DNA of 64,000 nt from Mycolicibacter virginiensis (GTDB lineage Bacteria; Actinomycetota; Actinomycetes; Mycobacteriales; Mycobacteriaceae). The DNA lies in the NCBI RefSeq assembly GCF_022374935.2, contig NZ_CP092430.2:2728001-2792000 (forward strand). The letters run 5' to 3'. Positions within the stretch are counted from its first letter, which is position 1; each line of letters opens with the position of its first letter. The translations under genes and the position numbers were made by a program. Of this stretch, positions 48,823-60,083 are shown piece after piece. The notes under the pieces are model-generated. The model was not told the origin of the DNA. It worked only from the letters and a program-made list of their open reading frames with translations, and searched no databases.

Positions 48823-50237
48823 AGGGCGGTCTCCTTTCTCCGGCGTGCCGCGATTGCGGCGGCGCCGACGGCCAATCCCAGTGCCGCTGCGCCGCCCAAT
48901 GCGACGAGCTGCGGCGTGTAGTTCTTCGGTTCCGGTTGCGGAGGCGGGGCCACCCGTTTCACCGGCTCCGCGTCCGGGACGGAACCGGCCGGCAGCTGCC
49001 AGGTCAGCGCCGCCACCGGATCGACAGATCCGGCGCCAAGGATGTTGGACGGCGCGCGGGCCGTGTTGTGCGCGGTGGCGCTGAGCCGGTGGATCACCTG
49101 CGCCGCGCTCAGTTCCGGATACCGGCTCCGAACCAGCGCCGCGACGCCGGCCACGTAGCCCGATGCGTAACCGGTACCGCTGAGCGGCACCAGTTTCTGC
49201 CTAGCACCGGGCAGCGCGTTGGCGAGGCCGCCGTCATCGCGGTTGCTCACCGACACGATGTTCTCGCCAGGTGCGGCGAGACCGACCCACGGCCCGGCCG
49301 TGGTGAACTTGGAGGGCTGGCCGTCGGGTGCCAGCGATGCCACCGACAGCACATAAGGCTGCCAGGACGACGGGATCGACACCGATGCGACGGTCCCCCA
49401 ACTGCGCGGGTCGTCCGGTCGGCTCAGGTCGGTCAGCGGGTTGGACTGGCAACCGGTTCCACCGCCAGCCGACCCGGTGGCACCGCTGTCGCCGGCCGCG
49501 GCGATCACCACGGCGTCCTTGTCGACCGCCGCATAGCGAATGGCCGCGCCGAGTTCGGACTGGTCGACGTTGCGGTCGGCGGGCACGCAATGCACGGCAG
49601 AGACTGCTATCACCCGTGCGCCGAGATCCGCGGCGTGCACGATCGCCCGACTCAGGGCCGTCACAGTGAAGGCCGCCTGCGCCAACTCCGGATCACCGTT
49701 GAAGGCTGCCGGTGTGATCTTTGCGGACGTGGCGCGCAGCGACAGCAGCCGGGCCGCCGGCGCGACGCCGCTGAAACCGTCGTCGCCGGGCTGGCCGGCG
49801 ATGAGCCCGGCGATCAGTGTTCCGTGCCCGTCGCAGTCGGTAAGGCCGTCGGTGGTGCCGATGTAGTCGCCACCGGCCTCAACGGCAGGAAGGCGCGGGC
49901 CGGGCCGCACCCCGGTGTCGATGACGGCCACGGTTTGGGCGTCGCCGCGAGCGAACTGCCACGCAGCGGCTAGATCGATTTGACGTTGCGCGGCATCCGG
50001 TTCCTTGAGATCGGTGCCGGCGATGATCTCGGTGGTGCCGCACTCGCTGTTCTGCCGTGTGGCTTGCACCGGCCCCGGAGTGCCGCTGGGCCTTACGACG
50101 CCCAGGTCTACGGTCGGCGGGGTGATCGCCAAGACCGGCGGGGATGTCCACAGGGCCGCGACCAGGACCCCGGCGGCGCCGCCGAGCCGGATCGCCCGGG
50201 AGTACCCGGGCGCCGGGCCGATTCGGGAACGGCTCAT
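48819..50237 (-). CDS. mycP3: Mycosin MycP of ESX-3 type, apparently without catalytic serine
   Basis: 472 residues: signal peptide, subtilisin-like domain, Pro-rich linker (APPPQPEPKN) and C-terminal membrane helix with RRRKETAL tail. It closely follows M. tuberculosis MycP3 (Rv0291). The catalytic Asp (AVIDTGV, codon 49917-49919) and His (DCDGHGTL, codon 49824-49826) are present. The nucleophile motif reads SGTGYASGYVAGVAAL where MycP3 has SGTSYAAG, so Ser is Gly (codon GGT, 49170-49172). The oxyanion-hole Asn is Asp (AAAGDSG, codon 49488-49490). The reading frame is otherwise intact, so it is likely a structural pseudoprotease; mycosins are known to be needed for complex stability apart from proteolysis. 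Confidence 0.93.
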   Translation of the reverse strand: MSRSRIGPAPGYSRAIRLGGAAGVLVAALWTSPPVLAITPPTVDLGVVRPSGTPGPVQATRQNSECGTTEIIAGTDLKEPDAAQRQIDLAAAWQFARGDAQTVAVIDTGVRPGPRLPAVEAGGDYIGTTDGLTDCDGHGTLIAGLIAGQPGDDGFSGVAPAARLLSLRATSAKITPAAFNGDPELAQAAFTVTALSRAIVHAADLGARVIAVSAVHCVPADRNVDQSELGAAIRYAAVDKDAVVIAAAGDSGATGSAGGGTGCQSNPLTDLSRPDDPRSWGTVASVSIPSSWQPYVLSVASLAPDGQPSKFTTAGPWVGLAAPGENIVSVSNRDDGGLANALPGARQKLVPLSGTGYASGYVAGVAALVRSRYPELSAAQVIHRLSATAHNTARAPSNILGAGSVDPVAALTWQLPAGSVPDAEPVKRVAPPPQPEPKNYTPQLVALGGAAALGLAVGAAAIAARRRKETAL

Positions 50238-51625
50238 CGATCGAGGACCCAGGCGAAAATGCCGACCAGGTAGGCGATTACCGGTATCAGCGATGCGTCC
50301 AGACCGGAGGCAACGAAACCGACCAGCCGGCGCACCGGCAACGAATAGCTGTGCGGATCGGCGATGGCCGGAATCACGGAGGCCAGCACCCATACCGACA
50401 CCAAGCTGGCCAGGACCCCCACCGCGATCAACACAGCAAGGTAGCGGCCCGTTGCACCGTAGAGCACCAGCAGCGCGACCGTCAGCAGGTACGGCTGGGC
50501 CAGCAGCCAGGCTTTGCTGGCGGCGGAATCCCACACGCGTGCGCGCAGTGCGGCCGCGACCGCATTGGCCACCACCACGTACCACCCCCACGCCGGAACC
50601 GTTTCGGGTTGCGCGGCAATGGCAAACGAGCCAAGAGCGCCGATCAGCACGCCACCGGCGATGAATCCGGTTTGGTACTTCTCGCTGGCTTGTACGCGAC
50701 GGGGCAGGTCCTCCAACACCCGTAGTGACGGAGCTGCCGGAGTCGGGTCTCCGGGCGCGGGGATGACCGGCAGCGGCAGCCGTGCCCACAGCGCAGACAG
50801 TTGCGGTGCCGAGACAGTGAGCAACAGGGCCAGCACCACCAGGCCACCGCCGATGCTACGCAGCGGCAGCGGCCACAGTGCCTCGACCGCCGCCGCCAGC
50901 GCAACGCCGCCACCGACCACGGTTGTTGCCGTGAAGAATCCGAGGTCGCGGCGCGAGCCGATAACGCGAATCAACGACCACGCAGTAATGCCGGCGGCTC
51001 CCAGGGTCAGCTGTGCCGGACCGAACTGCCCCGGTACCGCCAAGGCCAGTGCGGAGGCGATCGGCGCCAGCGCGGCGATGGACAACGCTCCGTCATACGG
51101 TCGGCGTGCGAAGAGCGCGGCGAGTACGGCAAGTACGGCGATGGTGCCGGCCGCCAACAGCCCTGCCGGCGCGCCGGTGACCACCCGATAGGTGACGGCT
51201 AAACCCGTTGCCGTCAAGATCAATCCGACAGCGGCCGCGAGCGCTCCGGTCCCGATGTGCCGCGGGCCCCAAGGCTTGCGCCGGGAGGCCGAGAAGATCA
51301 CCGCGGCATCCGCGATGTCTTCGACGATGCCGGGCGCCGAGGGACCGGCAGGCACCGGCTGCAGGGCCAGCAGGTCCCCGTCGACCACGCCGACGGTGTC
51401 CAGGCTGGCATCCAGGCTGAACGGTGCGCCGCCGATCGGCGCAAGGCTGAGCCGGTCGGTGTTGCCGGCACCATCGTTAGCCTCATCGGGAGCGGTCGGC
51501 ACGACCAAGCGCTGGACGGTGGGCAGGATTTCGCGTAGCGGTAGGTCCGCGGGCAGAGCAATCTCCGTCAGCCGACTCTCGGCCAGGACAGCTATCCGCA
51601 CGATCGGTATCACAGCGTTGGCCAT
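50234..51625 (-). CDS. eccD3: ESX-3-type secretion component EccD
   Basis: About 463 residues. A cytoplasmic ubiquitin-like N-terminal domain (about 1-95, starting MANAVIPIVRIAVLAESRLT) is followed by eleven hydrophobic helices with almost no loops. EccD forms the dimeric membrane barrel of the type VII core. The ATG at 51625 is preferred over the TTG just before it. It overlaps mycP by 4 bp. In M. tuberculosis, PE5-PPE4-esxG-esxH-espG3 lies between eccC3 and eccD3; here only 40 bp separate them. Confidence 0.94.
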   Translation of the reverse strand: MANAVIPIVRIAVLAESRLTEIALPADLPLREILPTVQRLVVPTAPDEANDGAGNTDRLSLAPIGGAPFSLDASLDTVGVVDGDLLALQPVPAGPSAPGIVEDIADAAVIFSASRRKPWGPRHIGTGALAAAVGLILTATGLAVTYRVVTGAPAGLLAAGTIAVLAVLAALFARRPYDGALSIAALAPIASALALAVPGQFGPAQLTLGAAGITAWSLIRVIGSRRDLGFFTATTVVGGGVALAAAVEALWPLPLRSIGGGLVVLALLLTVSAPQLSALWARLPLPVIPAPGDPTPAAPSLRVLEDLPRRVQASEKYQTGFIAGGVLIGALGSFAIAAQPETVPAWGWYVVVANAVAAALRARVWDSAASKAWLLAQPYLLTVALLVLYGATGRYLAVLIAVGVLASLVSVWVLASVIPAIADPHSYSLPVRRLVGFVASGLDASLIPVIAYLVGIFAWVLDR

Positions 51626-51665
51626 CAAGGGGTCCTCAGCTTCAGAAGGGACATGGGTTCTTCTC

Positions 51666-54600
51666 CTAGCGCGTCAAGGTTTGGCTGAATTGCGGGTTGA
51701 CTAGTTGTAGGTAGGTGGGTTCGTCGTTGTCGGCCAGTAGGATTGCGCGTCCTGCGGGTAGGCGTGCGAAGCGTTGGCCGCGGATTTTGCCGCTGTCGGC
51801 GGGGTTGCCGGAGAGCATGAGGGTGGTGGCTTGCAGGTCGTTGAGGCGCCGCAGTAGCGGGTTGGTCATCAACGCGTGTGCCGAGCCGGTAGCGCGTGCG
51901 GTGACGATGACCCGCAACCCCAGATCGCCTGCTTGTGAGAGCAATTCGATGAGGGTGGTCCACGGCCGTTGCCCGGCATAGGGGCCGGTCAGGGCTGGGG
52001 TGTCGGGGATGGCATCGACATCGTCGATGATCAGGTAGTGGGTGTGGCCTTCGTAGCTCCAGGCGGCCAGGTCCGCCGCCGACAATCCTGCGGGGGGCCG
52101 CCGGGATCCGATCAACGCTGATAGGCCGAGCATGGCTGGGATGACCCGATCCACGTTCGCGGTGTACTCATTGTCGGCGAACAAGGGTTCATCCACGAGG
52201 TGCAGGCGCCGATCCAGCACGGTGAATGCCACCTGATCGGCGGTGGAGTGCTCCCGCACGGTGCGGATGATGTGGCGCAGCAAGGTCGTTTTACCGGACT
52301 TGGCGTCGCCGAGTACCAGCAGCAGTGGGTTGGTGGTGAAGTCCACTGGCACTGGTGCCAGGTCTTCTTCGCGCACCCCGACCACGACATGATCGACCGC
52401 GGGATAGAGCACCCCGACTTCTTCGGGTGCCAGGTTGGTCGGCAACAACCGCACCGGGGGTGCGGCCAATCCGGGATGGCGGGCGTTGATCGCCTCGATC
52501 TGCCCCAAATCGGGTGCGGCGATCAGGAAGTGCTCGGCGGCCATCGTCAGACCACGACCGGGCTGATTGGCCGGCACCGCTTCGGCCGGACGGGTCAACG
52601 CCCCAGCCACCCGGACGTTGCTGTCGCGGGCATCATGCAGCTTGAGCTCCAGGCGCAAACCGAGGCCATCGCGCATGGCCAACGGCACTTCCAGCCAGCT
52701 CGGCGTCGTCACGACCACATGGATGCCGTAGGCCAGGCCGACGTTGACCAGTTCGGTGACCTTGGCCAACAGCGGATTGCGGGTGTTGAACGCATCGGTG
52801 TTGTCGCGGCTGAAGGCATACAGGTTGTCGATGACCAAAAACACTTCACCGTAGCCGTCGTTGAGCGAGCCGATGCTGCCATCACGGAACGCTTCGCGCT
52901 GCTGCCGTGCCGTCAACAACTGCTCGAGTTCGCCGAAGGTGCGGCGGATCTTCTCGGGCTCCAGGCCGGAGGCGACACTGCCCACATGGGCCAGACCGTC
53001 GAGGGCCCGCAACTGCCCGCCGCCGTAATCGAGGCAGTAGAACGTGACCTCCCGCGGCGAATGCAGACTCGCCGCCGACAGAATGAACGTCTGCAATGCG
53101 GTGGTTTTACCGGACTTGGGGCCACCGTGGATGAGCAGGTTCCCCGACGCGGAGCGGGCATCGAAGACCAGCGGATCCCGGCGCATCTCAAAGGGTTTGT
53201 CGATCTGCCCCAGCGGCCACCGCAACGCCCGCTCGGCGATCCCCGCGGAAGCCAATGTCGCCGCCAGCGGGATCGGCTCATCCAGGGGCGGCAACCACAA
53301 TGCGGGGGCTTGCGGGCCGTAGTTGGCCAACTGATCGCCGATGGTGGCGATCAGCTTGCGCGGTGGACCCACCACCTCCTCATCGATCTCACCCACGAGG
53401 GTGGTTTCGTGCCCGGCGTCGACCGCGCCGGCGGTGAACAGTTTCGGTTCGGGCAGTGCATGCATCACCACCGCCCGCGATTGCCGTGGCGGGTCATAAA
53501 TCCCATCGACATAGGTGGAGCGGAATTTGATCGGTGCCGCCCCCGGGGCGGGCACCAAAAAGCCCTCACCTTTGTGTTCTTTGCCCGCCTCGATGTGATA
53601 GGCGTCCTCGACCCCGATGATCTGGCGAGACACACTCGGCGAAGCGACTTTCAGCCCGATCCGATACGAGGTGTTCTTGTCGATGTCTTTGATCTTGCCG
53701 ACATCCAACGTCTGCGAGGCAAACAAGATATGGATACGAAACGAGCGGCCCTTGCGCGCCACATAATCAAACAATTCGGCGTACTCGGGGTGATCGGCCA
53801 ACATCAACGTGAACTCGTCAGCGACGATGAACAACGTCGGGATCGGCGCCAAATCATGGCCGGCAGCGATCGCGGCCTCATACTCGGTCACCGAGTTAAA
53901 GGCACTGCCCTGAACCCGGCGGCCCGCCTCCCGCAGCAACAACTCCCGCCGCGCCACCTCACCACGCAACGTGTCGGCGAACCGATCCGCCAAGGATTTC
54001 TTCTCGGCCATGTTCGAGATCACCGCAACGACCTGCGGGAAATGCCGGAAAATGTCCGCGCCGGCCTCGCCCTTGAAGTCGGCGTAGATCACGATCAACC
54101 GATCCGCCGAATGCGTGGTCAACAACGACAACAAAATCGCCATCAACGTCTGCGATTTGCCCGAGCCGGTCATCCCGATCATCAACCCGTGCGGACCCAT
54201 CCCGCCCTCGGCCTCATCCTTGAGATCGAACAACAACGGCTCCCCGGTCGCGGTCACCCCAATGGGCACGCGTAGTTCTTCCTCGCGGGTGCGCGGTGCC
54301 CACAATGCCGGCACATCCAGGCGTGAGGCATCCGCAATACCCAACAACGTGGTGAAGGTGGCACCCCGGGTGCCCGCCGACCGCAACCCGGCATGCGTCG
54401 GATTGGAATCCCACCGCGACAACCGCCGCGCCACATGCGCCGCCTCCGGGGCCCCCAACGCATCCGCGGCATCGACATAACGCGCCCAGCCGCCCGACTG
54501 CCACCGATCAATCGCCGCCCCACCGGCAGTGATCCGCAAAATCGGGCGCTCCGGATCGCCATACTGCTCCCGGTTCGGCGCCGCCGTCGACCGCACGATG

Positions 54601-55628
54601 ACCGTCACCCCGGCACGCGCAGCCCCCAACACCGAGGCCGCCACATCAAACTCAGGGTCATCAATGATCACCAACACATGCCGACCCGACTCACCGGTCT
54701 CACCGGTAAACGGCGGGCGGCCCGCGAGCACCGGGGCCAACAAGCCCGCCAGTTCCTCACCACTGGCCGCCAAATAGCGGGCCGGGCCCACCCCATCAAC
54801 AGCGCCGGCGATATCGGTGTGCGGCAACCACTTCAACCACGACCACGCCGGCGTCTCCAGCTCCGGCGACGCCAACGCCACCCCCAACACCGTCGGGTCA
54901 TGCCACGTCACCGCTTGGGCCACCCACGCCCGCACCGCCGCCCGCACCTCATCAGCGGCGTGCTCGCCCTCACCGAGCACCGTGACCCTTGACAGCTTCG
55001 TCACATCCATACCCACCGGCACATCACGCACCGTGCGCTGGGTATCCAACAAACTCCGCAACGCCGAATGCGAGACCGGCTCCAAATCAATCTCATCAGC
55101 GGTATCGGTGACCCGCACCGCACTAGCCAACCCCACCGCATGCCGGCCCGTGCGTACCACCAAGAAATCCTCATCATGCGGATCGCGTTCCCACTGCCGC
55201 CGCGAACCCGGCACCGCCACCAAATCCACCGGATCCGGATGCGACCACTGCGCGGCCGCCCGCTGCTTAGCCGCCAAGCCGCGAATATTGTCGCGAACCA
55301 CCGACAAATACCGCAGATAATCCGCCCGCTCGGCATCCACCTCAACCGTGCGGGCCTTCTTATCCCCACCCCGATAAATACCGGCCGCAGCCACCAACAA
55401 CGCAAACGGGAAGAACAACATCACCGGAGACACCAACCGCATCCCCGTCGCGACCATGGCAATCACCATGCCCACAATCAAAATCACAATCACCACCGGC
55501 AACGCCCGCTGCAAAAACGACGCCGGAACCAACCGCGGCAACTCCGGCGGCGGCTCAATCGTGATCGTGCCCCGATCAACAGGCGGCACCGGAAGCCGAC
55601 GACGGGCCTCAAAAATCAAACGACTCAT
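51666..55628 (-). CDS. eccC3: ESX-3-type FtsK/SpoIIIE motor ATPase EccC
   Basis: 1320 residues, unsplit, as in EccC3 (Rv0284) and unlike split EccC of ESX-1. Two membrane helices lie near residues 37-80. Three P-loop ATPase domains follow, with Walker A motifs [18 protein letters not shown] and GDAKSGKTT and partner acidic strands [19 protein letters not shown] and YLIIDDVDA. It recruits Esx/PE/PPE substrates and powers export. The start [16 protein letters not shown] and much of the body are close to Rv0284. Synonymous codon choice changes along the gene (see findings). ATGA overlap with eccB. Confidence 0.96.
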   Translation of the reverse strand: MSRLIFEARRRLPVPPVDRGTITIEPPPELPRLVPASFLQRALPVVIVILIVGMVIAMVATGMRLVSPVMLFFPFALLVAAAGIYRGGDKKARTVEVDAERADYLRYLSVVRDNIRGLAAKQRAAAQWSHPDPVDLVAVPGSRRQWERDPHDEDFLVVRTGRHAVGLASAVRVTDTADEIDLEPVSHSALRSLLDTQRTVRDVPVGMDVTKLSRVTVLGEGEHAADEVRAAVRAWVAQAVTWHDPTVLGVALASPELETPAWSWLKWLPHTDIAGAVDGVGPARYLAASGEELAGLLAPVLAGRPPFTGETGESGRHVLVIIDDPEFDVAASVLGAARAGVTVIVRSTAAPNREQYGDPERPILRITAGGAAIDRWQSGGWARYVDAADALGAPEAAHVARRLSRWDSNPTHAGLRSAGTRGATFTTLLGIADASRLDVPALWAPRTREEELRVPIGVTATGEPLLFDLKDEAEGGMGPHGLMIGMTGSGKSQTLMAILLSLLTTHSADRLIVIYADFKGEAGADIFRHFPQVVAVISNMAEKKSLADRFADTLRGEVARRELLLREAGRRVQGSAFNSVTEYEAAIAAGHDLAPIPTLFIVADEFTLMLADHPEYAELFDYVARKGRSFRIHILFASQTLDVGKIKDIDKNTSYRIGLKVASPSVSRQIIGVEDAYHIEAGKEHKGEGFLVPAPGAAPIKFRSTYVDGIYDPPRQSRAVVMHALPEPKLFTAGAVDAGHETTLVGEIDEEVVGPPRKLIATIGDQLANYGPQAPALWLPPLDEPIPLAATLASAGIAERALRWPLGQIDKPFEMRRDPLVFDARSASGNLLIHGGPKSGKTTALQTFILSAASLHSPREVTFYCLDYGGGQLRALDGLAHVGSVASGLEPEKIRRTFGELEQLLTARQQREAFRDGSIGSLNDGYGEVFLVIDNLYAFSRDNTDAFNTRNPLLAKVTELVNVGLAYGIHVVVTTPSWLEVPLAMRDGLGLRLELKLHDARDSNVRVAGALTRPAEAVPANQPGRGLTMAAEHFLIAAPDLGQIEAINARHPGLAAPPVRLLPTNLAPEEVGVLYPAVDHVVVGVREEDLAPVPVDFTTNPLLLVLGDAKSGKTTLLRHIIRTVREHSTADQVAFTVLDRRLHLVDEPLFADNEYTANVDRVIPAMLGLSALIGSRRPPAGLSAADLAAWSYEGHTHYLIIDDVDAIPDTPALTGPYAGQRPWTTLIELLSQAGDLGLRVIVTARATGSAHALMTNPLLRRLNDLQATTLMLSGNPADSGKIRGQRFARLPAGRAILLADNDEPTYLQLVNPQFSQTLTR

Positions 55629-57229
55629 CGCGACTCTCCAACACTAGAAACGCCACCCAACTCACCAGCAACACGACGCCCCGGACGCGAATCCGGCGCC
55701 AACCCGTCATGCGCCAACAACGCATCCGCCCGCGACAACACAGGACCAACAGCAAACTGCGACAACACCGACCACGGAATCGGCACAGCCGGCTCACTCA
55801 AACCCAAAGCAGAAATCGTGTCCGCATCGCTCTCGCTACTGATTCCGTAGCGCACACCGGTGTCCGAGATCCAAAACAACGATCCAGCCGGCGACGATGC
55901 TGGGCTTTGCCCCACGCTTTGTGCGACATAGCCACTGCCCGGCGCCAGCGCGACACGTGCCGCGGTGCCACCCACTCCCGCGCCCACCAAATCCAAAGTG
56001 CGCACACCCTCACGCAACGGCAACGTCGAACCCGACAACAACGTCAACGAACTCGTCGACGCACCAACAGGCTTACTCCAATGCGCACACGTCACCGGCG
56101 CCGACACCGCATCAACCACCTTCACCGGCTGCTCCGGAAAACGCGACACATCCAACTGCCGCGAAACCGGCAACCGCGCAACATCATCAGCACCCAACAC
56201 CGGCGGCCGATCCAAACCCTGCGAATCACTGTTACGCAACACCGCCGCCAACACCCCAGAAATCGGCTGCAACCCATCGGATAACACCGCGTAATAGCGC
56301 AAGGCGGTGTCGGAACTGTCGTCGATCTCATGCGCCACGACCACCGAGCCGATGGAAACCGGCACCGGCAACGCGAACGGCAGCGGGCTGCCGGCATCGG
56401 GGATCACCGGCGCCACCAGTGCCGGCGCCTCCGGAATCACATTGAACAGTCCAGGAGCGATCGGCCGAGGCTTGGATGCACCGGCATCCAAGCCCAGCGC
56501 GGCGGTGACGGCCCGATCGTCGAGGTCGATCCGGCTGCGCTTGCCGTTCCACAACAGCCAAGCACCGGCACCGTTGTCGACCAGCACCGCCTGCTGCGTT
56601 CCCAAGGCGTCAGCGCGACTGCCGTCGGTGTCCAGCCGCCCCGCGATGACCGTCACGCCCGTGGCGCTGCCGGACACCGCGTCGCACACCGTCCAGTTCG
56701 CATCGGCGTCTGCGCTTTGCACCAACCGCTCCGGCGCTCCCGGAATACCCAGCAGGTTGCCACGCGGGAAGTTGTCCAACACGGCAGCTCTCACTGCCGT
56801 GGGGTTCACCGGACGACCAGCGACCAGCCGCGCAGAGGTCAGGTTCAGCACGGGGTGCAGCTCATCTCCGACCCGCACATACAGTGCCGACGTGGACCGG
56901 TCCGCCAACACGGGATCGTTGCCGGCGGATCCACCCGGTCGGATCAAAGACAGCGCAAAGCTTCCGACCACTCCGGTGGCCAACAGGACCACCCCCATCA
57001 ACACCGAACGGGACTGGGTGCGCAGCGGCTCCACGAGCATCCGCGTGTCGTGCAGGGCCAGAGCCGAGGCAATCCGCCGCACCAGGAATCGCCAACCACT
57101 GACCTGATGCTTGGTGATAAAACCGCGCCGGTACTCGACCCGGTCGGGATTTTCGTTGACCGGGGTTCGCGACGCGAACGAGCGCCGCCCGTCTTCCGCC
57201 AGATCGGACCGGTCCGCATGTGCGCTCAT
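55625..57229 (-). CDS. eccB3: ESX-3-type secretion component EccB
   Basis: 534 residues. Cytoplasmic N-terminus, one membrane helix (about 75-95), and a large extracytoplasmic domain with repeated beta segments and two cysteines ([12 protein letters not shown] and APVTCAHWS). This is the EccB layout of an elongated domain with R1-R4 repeats. It starts within the ATGA overlap with eccA and ends in an ATGA overlap with eccC, so the three are translationally coupled. The length is near the 538 of Rv0283. Confidence 0.94.
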   Translation of the reverse strand: MSAHADRSDLAEDGRRSFASRTPVNENPDRVEYRRGFITKHQVSGWRFLVRRIASALALHDTRMLVEPLRTQSRSVLMGVVLLATGVVGSFALSLIRPGGSAGNDPVLADRSTSALYVRVGDELHPVLNLTSARLVAGRPVNPTAVRAAVLDNFPRGNLLGIPGAPERLVQSADADANWTVCDAVSGSATGVTVIAGRLDTDGSRADALGTQQAVLVDNGAGAWLLWNGKRSRIDLDDRAVTAALGLDAGASKPRPIAPGLFNVIPEAPALVAPVIPDAGSPLPFALPVPVSIGSVVVAHEIDDSSDTALRYYAVLSDGLQPISGVLAAVLRNSDSQGLDRPPVLGADDVARLPVSRQLDVSRFPEQPVKVVDAVSAPVTCAHWSKPVGASTSSLTLLSGSTLPLREGVRTLDLVGAGVGGTAARVALAPGSGYVAQSVGQSPASSPAGSLFWISDTGVRYGISSESDADTISALGLSEPAVPIPWSVLSQFAVGPVLSRADALLAHDGLAPDSRPGRRVAGELGGVSSVGESR

Positions 57230-59085
57230 ACCTTGGCCTCCAAGCCCAGGCCACGCAGCAACGGCGCCACCGAGTTACGAACATCTTCGGCAGTAATGGT
57301 CATGAGCTCCTCATCAGTGAATGCCTCGGTGCCGGCCTGTTCGGAATGATCGAGCCGGAATTCGCGCTCCTCCTCGGAGCGTTCGACGAGGTTTCGCACG
57401 AACCGGCCGTTGCCGGCGATGTCCAGGCTGCGCCGTTCGACACCATTGGCATCGGGGTGCGACGCCGCGGCCAGCTGACCGAACAGCGACTGCAGGTCTT
57501 CTTGCGCACTCGGTTCAAAGACGCTATCCCGGTGCTCGGCCATCACAGTGGCGATCTCGACCAACTCGCCCGCCGTGTAGGACGGGAAGTCGATGCTGCG
57601 GGAAAAGCGTGACCGCAGACCCTCGTTGGTATCCAGGAACCGGTCCAGGTCGGCCCGGTAACCCGCGATGATCACCACCAGCCGGTCGCGGTCGTTCTCC
57701 ATCCTCGCCAGCAGGGTGTCGATGGCGATCAGACCGAAGTCGTTCTTGGCGCCGGTAGCCACCAGGGCGTAGGCCTCATCGAGAAACAGCACACCGTCGA
57801 GGGCACTGTCGATCACCGCATTGGTCTTGGCCTCGGTCTCACCGATGTGCTGACCGATCAGGTCGGCACGGTGCACCTCACGCACATTCTCCTTCTTCAA
57901 CAATCCCAGGCCGCAGTAGATCTTGGCCACCACACGGGCGATGGTGGTCTTACCCGTCCCGGGCGGCCCGGCGAAGACCAAGTGATGGGCGCGCTGTGCC
58001 ACGGCCAGACCGTGCTGCTCGCGCCGGATGGCCATAGCGACCGAACTTTTCAGCCGCTGCACCTGATCCTTGACCTCGTCAAGCCCGATGAACTCGCCGA
58101 GTTCACGCTCCGCCTCGGCCAGCAACTCCGCCTTGCGCTCATGCGCGCCAGGATCGATGAAGTCGGATTCGTTTGGTTCGGTGCCGGGGTCCCACGGGTC
58201 GGTCCGGGCCGCGATCCGGTCCGCGGTGGTCGTGATGATCCCGAAGCTGTTGTCCAGCAAGGCCTGCTGAATCTGCTCGTTCTCCGGGTTGGCGGCGTAG
58301 AGGTCTTGCAAAACCTCAGCCGCGGTCTCCTCATCATCCTGCGCACGAAGAACCAATCCCTTGGCCAAGGCCCCGTCGGTGGCCGCGGCCGCGATCGGCC
58401 CGTCCGGCTCCTCCAGGTACGACAACGCCGGGGCATACATACCCAGCCTCGCAAGCGCACTGCCCAGGGCGATCTTGGCGGCGTGGGCGAATAAGTCGTC
58501 CAACTCCGGGTCGTTGACGATCGGAGTCAACAGCTTCACCACATCCGACCAGCGCTCGGCGCGATAGTGGATCACCGTGGCGACCCAGCGGGCATCACGG
58601 AAACCCGGTCGGCGCTCCGCGATCTCGGTGACAAGTCGGTACGCCTCGCCATAGCGGCCGGCCGCGGTCAGCGCGCTGGCATAGGCCAGCTGGAAATCGT
58701 CGGCATCGGTGGCGCGAAACTGCAGGTACAGGCCAGAGTCGTAGTGGAAGCCCAGCGCACCGTGCTGCAGGTCGAGTTGCCGCTGCAGAGCACCCAGCGT
58801 CAGCTCGGAGCGCCAGACCGCCTCCAATACCCGTGCCGAGGTATCGCCGGCCGCGGCCAGTCCCAGCCACGCATCGCATTGATCGTGGGCGACACGGGTC
58901 AGCGCGGCGAAGCCGGCGCGGGCCGCGGCCAGGTCGGCGGGCCGTTTCCGACCGTGGACCGCGATACCCAGCGCTCGACTGCAGGTGGCGAACCGGCTGA
59001 CGATGTCGGCATCCACCTTGGTTGTGCGAGTACGCGCCTCCAGCACGCCCACGTCACGGTTATTCATCCTCGAATCACTTCCCAC
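57226..59085 (-). CDS. eccA3: ESX-3-type AAA+ ATPase EccA
   Basis: 619 residues (Rv0282: 631). The N-terminal half (to about 300) is a TPR-like domain. The C-terminal CbxX/CfqX-type AAA+ domain has Walker [16 protein letters not shown] and Walker B VLFLDEAYALVATG, and the arginine-rich RFVRNLVERSEEEREFR. EccA acts in the cytosol on PPE/EspG/Esx substrates. The start may be the GTG at 59085 or the ATG at 59067. It follows the dioxygenase gene after 32 bp. Confidence 0.95.
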   Translation of the reverse strand: MGSDSRMNNRDVGVLEARTRTTKVDADIVSRFATCSRALGIAVHGRKRPADLAAARAGFAALTRVAHDQCDAWLGLAAAGDTSARVLEAVWRSELTLGALQRQLDLQHGALGFHYDSGLYLQFRATDADDFQLAYASALTAAGRYGEAYRLVTEIAERRPGFRDARWVATVIHYRAERWSDVVKLLTPIVNDPELDDLFAHAAKIALGSALARLGMYAPALSYLEEPDGPIAAAATDGALAKGLVLRAQDDEETAAEVLQDLYAANPENEQIQQALLDNSFGIITTTADRIAARTDPWDPGTEPNESDFIDPGAHERKAELLAEAERELGEFIGLDEVKDQVQRLKSSVAMAIRREQHGLAVAQRAHHLVFAGPPGTGKTTIARVVAKIYCGLGLLKKENVREVHRADLIGQHIGETEAKTNAVIDSALDGVLFLDEAYALVATGAKNDFGLIAIDTLLARMENDRDRLVVIIAGYRADLDRFLDTNEGLRSRFSRSIDFPSYTAGELVEIATVMAEHRDSVFEPSAQEDLQSLFGQLAAASHPDANGVERRSLDIAGNGRFVRNLVERSEEEREFRLDHSEQAGTEAFTDEELMTITAEDVRNSVAPLLRGLGLEAKV

Positions 59086-59117
59086 TCAAAGCTGTACGGC
59101 CCGAAACGATTGGTGGC

Positions 59118-60083
59118 TTACGCCACCGCTCGAGGCTCTCCGATGACGGAGTACGCCGAAGCGTCGCCCTGGAGGACGCGACTGCGCTCACCGTGAACGC
59201 TGACCGGAATGTCGCCGGCAAGGGTGATCCGGTGCAACCGCCGGTGCGCCTGACCGAAATCGGAGACTCCGTAGTGCTGGGTGGACCGGTTGTCCCAGAT
59301 CGCCAGGTCACCCAGCTGCCAGTTCCACCGGATGGTGTTCTCCGGTCGAGTGATCCGCTCCTGGAAGAGCTGGAACAGCACACGCGACTCGGAGTGCTTG
59401 ACATCCGCGATTCGTTGCACGAAGTTGCCCAACAGCAGAGAGCGTTCTCCGCTCTCGGGGTGCACCCGCACCACAGGGTGCTGCGTCTCGTACGTGGTGG
59501 AGTTGAACGTCTGGATGTACTGCTGAAACTCCTCGGATTGCAGAAGGTCTGCGTACTTCTCAAGCTGCTTGGAGTCCGTCAGGTCGAGCTGCGTGTAATC
59601 GAAGGCGTTGCTGTGCACCGCCCAGAGCTCGTCCGCCAACCGGGCCAGCGGATTGGGCAGCTGCTCGTAGGCGGTAACCGTGTTGGCCCACAGCGTGGTT
59701 CCACCGTAGGGCGGCAGCTCTACGGCCCGAAGCAGTGACGCCTTGGGTGCCCGATCCACGAACGTGACGTCGGTGTGCCAGCTGTTCGCGGCGGTGCCGC
59801 CAAAGGAGTCGATCGGAAGAATGGCGCCCTCGCCCGGCAACAGCGGGTGGGGTGCCGTCGGCGTCCCCAGCAGTTGAGCGAACTCGAACTGGCTGACATC
59901 GTCCAAATGGTGCTGCCCACGGAAGAAGATGACCTTATGCGCGACCAAAGCGTCGTTGATCGCGGTGACGGTCTCGTTGTCCAAGTCACCGCCCAACTGG
60001 ACTCCGTCGATCCGGGCGCCGATGTATTCGCCGAGCTTCACCACATCCAAGTCGGAACGGGTGGACAACGATTGGCTGGACAT
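59118..60083 (-). CDS. TauD-family Fe(II)/2-oxoglutarate dioxygenase
   Basis: 321 residues of the TauD/TfdA family. The iron ligands are the HxD of [10 protein letters not shown] and the distal His of [11 protein letters not shown]; the following Arg binds 2-oxoglutarate. Relatives include taurine dioxygenase and the M. tuberculosis alkylsulfatase Rv3406, which release sulfite or sulfate, but other substrates are known. AAGGAGAAA precedes the ATG at 60083. It is on the ESX strand, between esxH and eccA3, with 141 bp before and 32 bp after, and is not part of any ESX-3 locus I know. Confidence 0.92.
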   Translation of the reverse strand: MSSQSLSTRSDLDVVKLGEYIGARIDGVQLGGDLDNETVTAINDALVAHKVIFFRGQHHLDDVSQFEFAQLLGTPTAPHPLLPGEGAILPIDSFGGTAANSWHTDVTFVDRAPKASLLRAVELPPYGGTTLWANTVTAYEQLPNPLARLADELWAVHSNAFDYTQLDLTDSKQLEKYADLLQSEEFQQYIQTFNSTTYETQHPVVRVHPESGERSLLLGNFVQRIADVKHSESRVLFQLFQERITRPENTIRWNWQLGDLAIWDNRSTQHYGVSDFGQAHRRLHRITLAGDIPVSVHGERSRVLQGDASAYSVIGEPRAVA

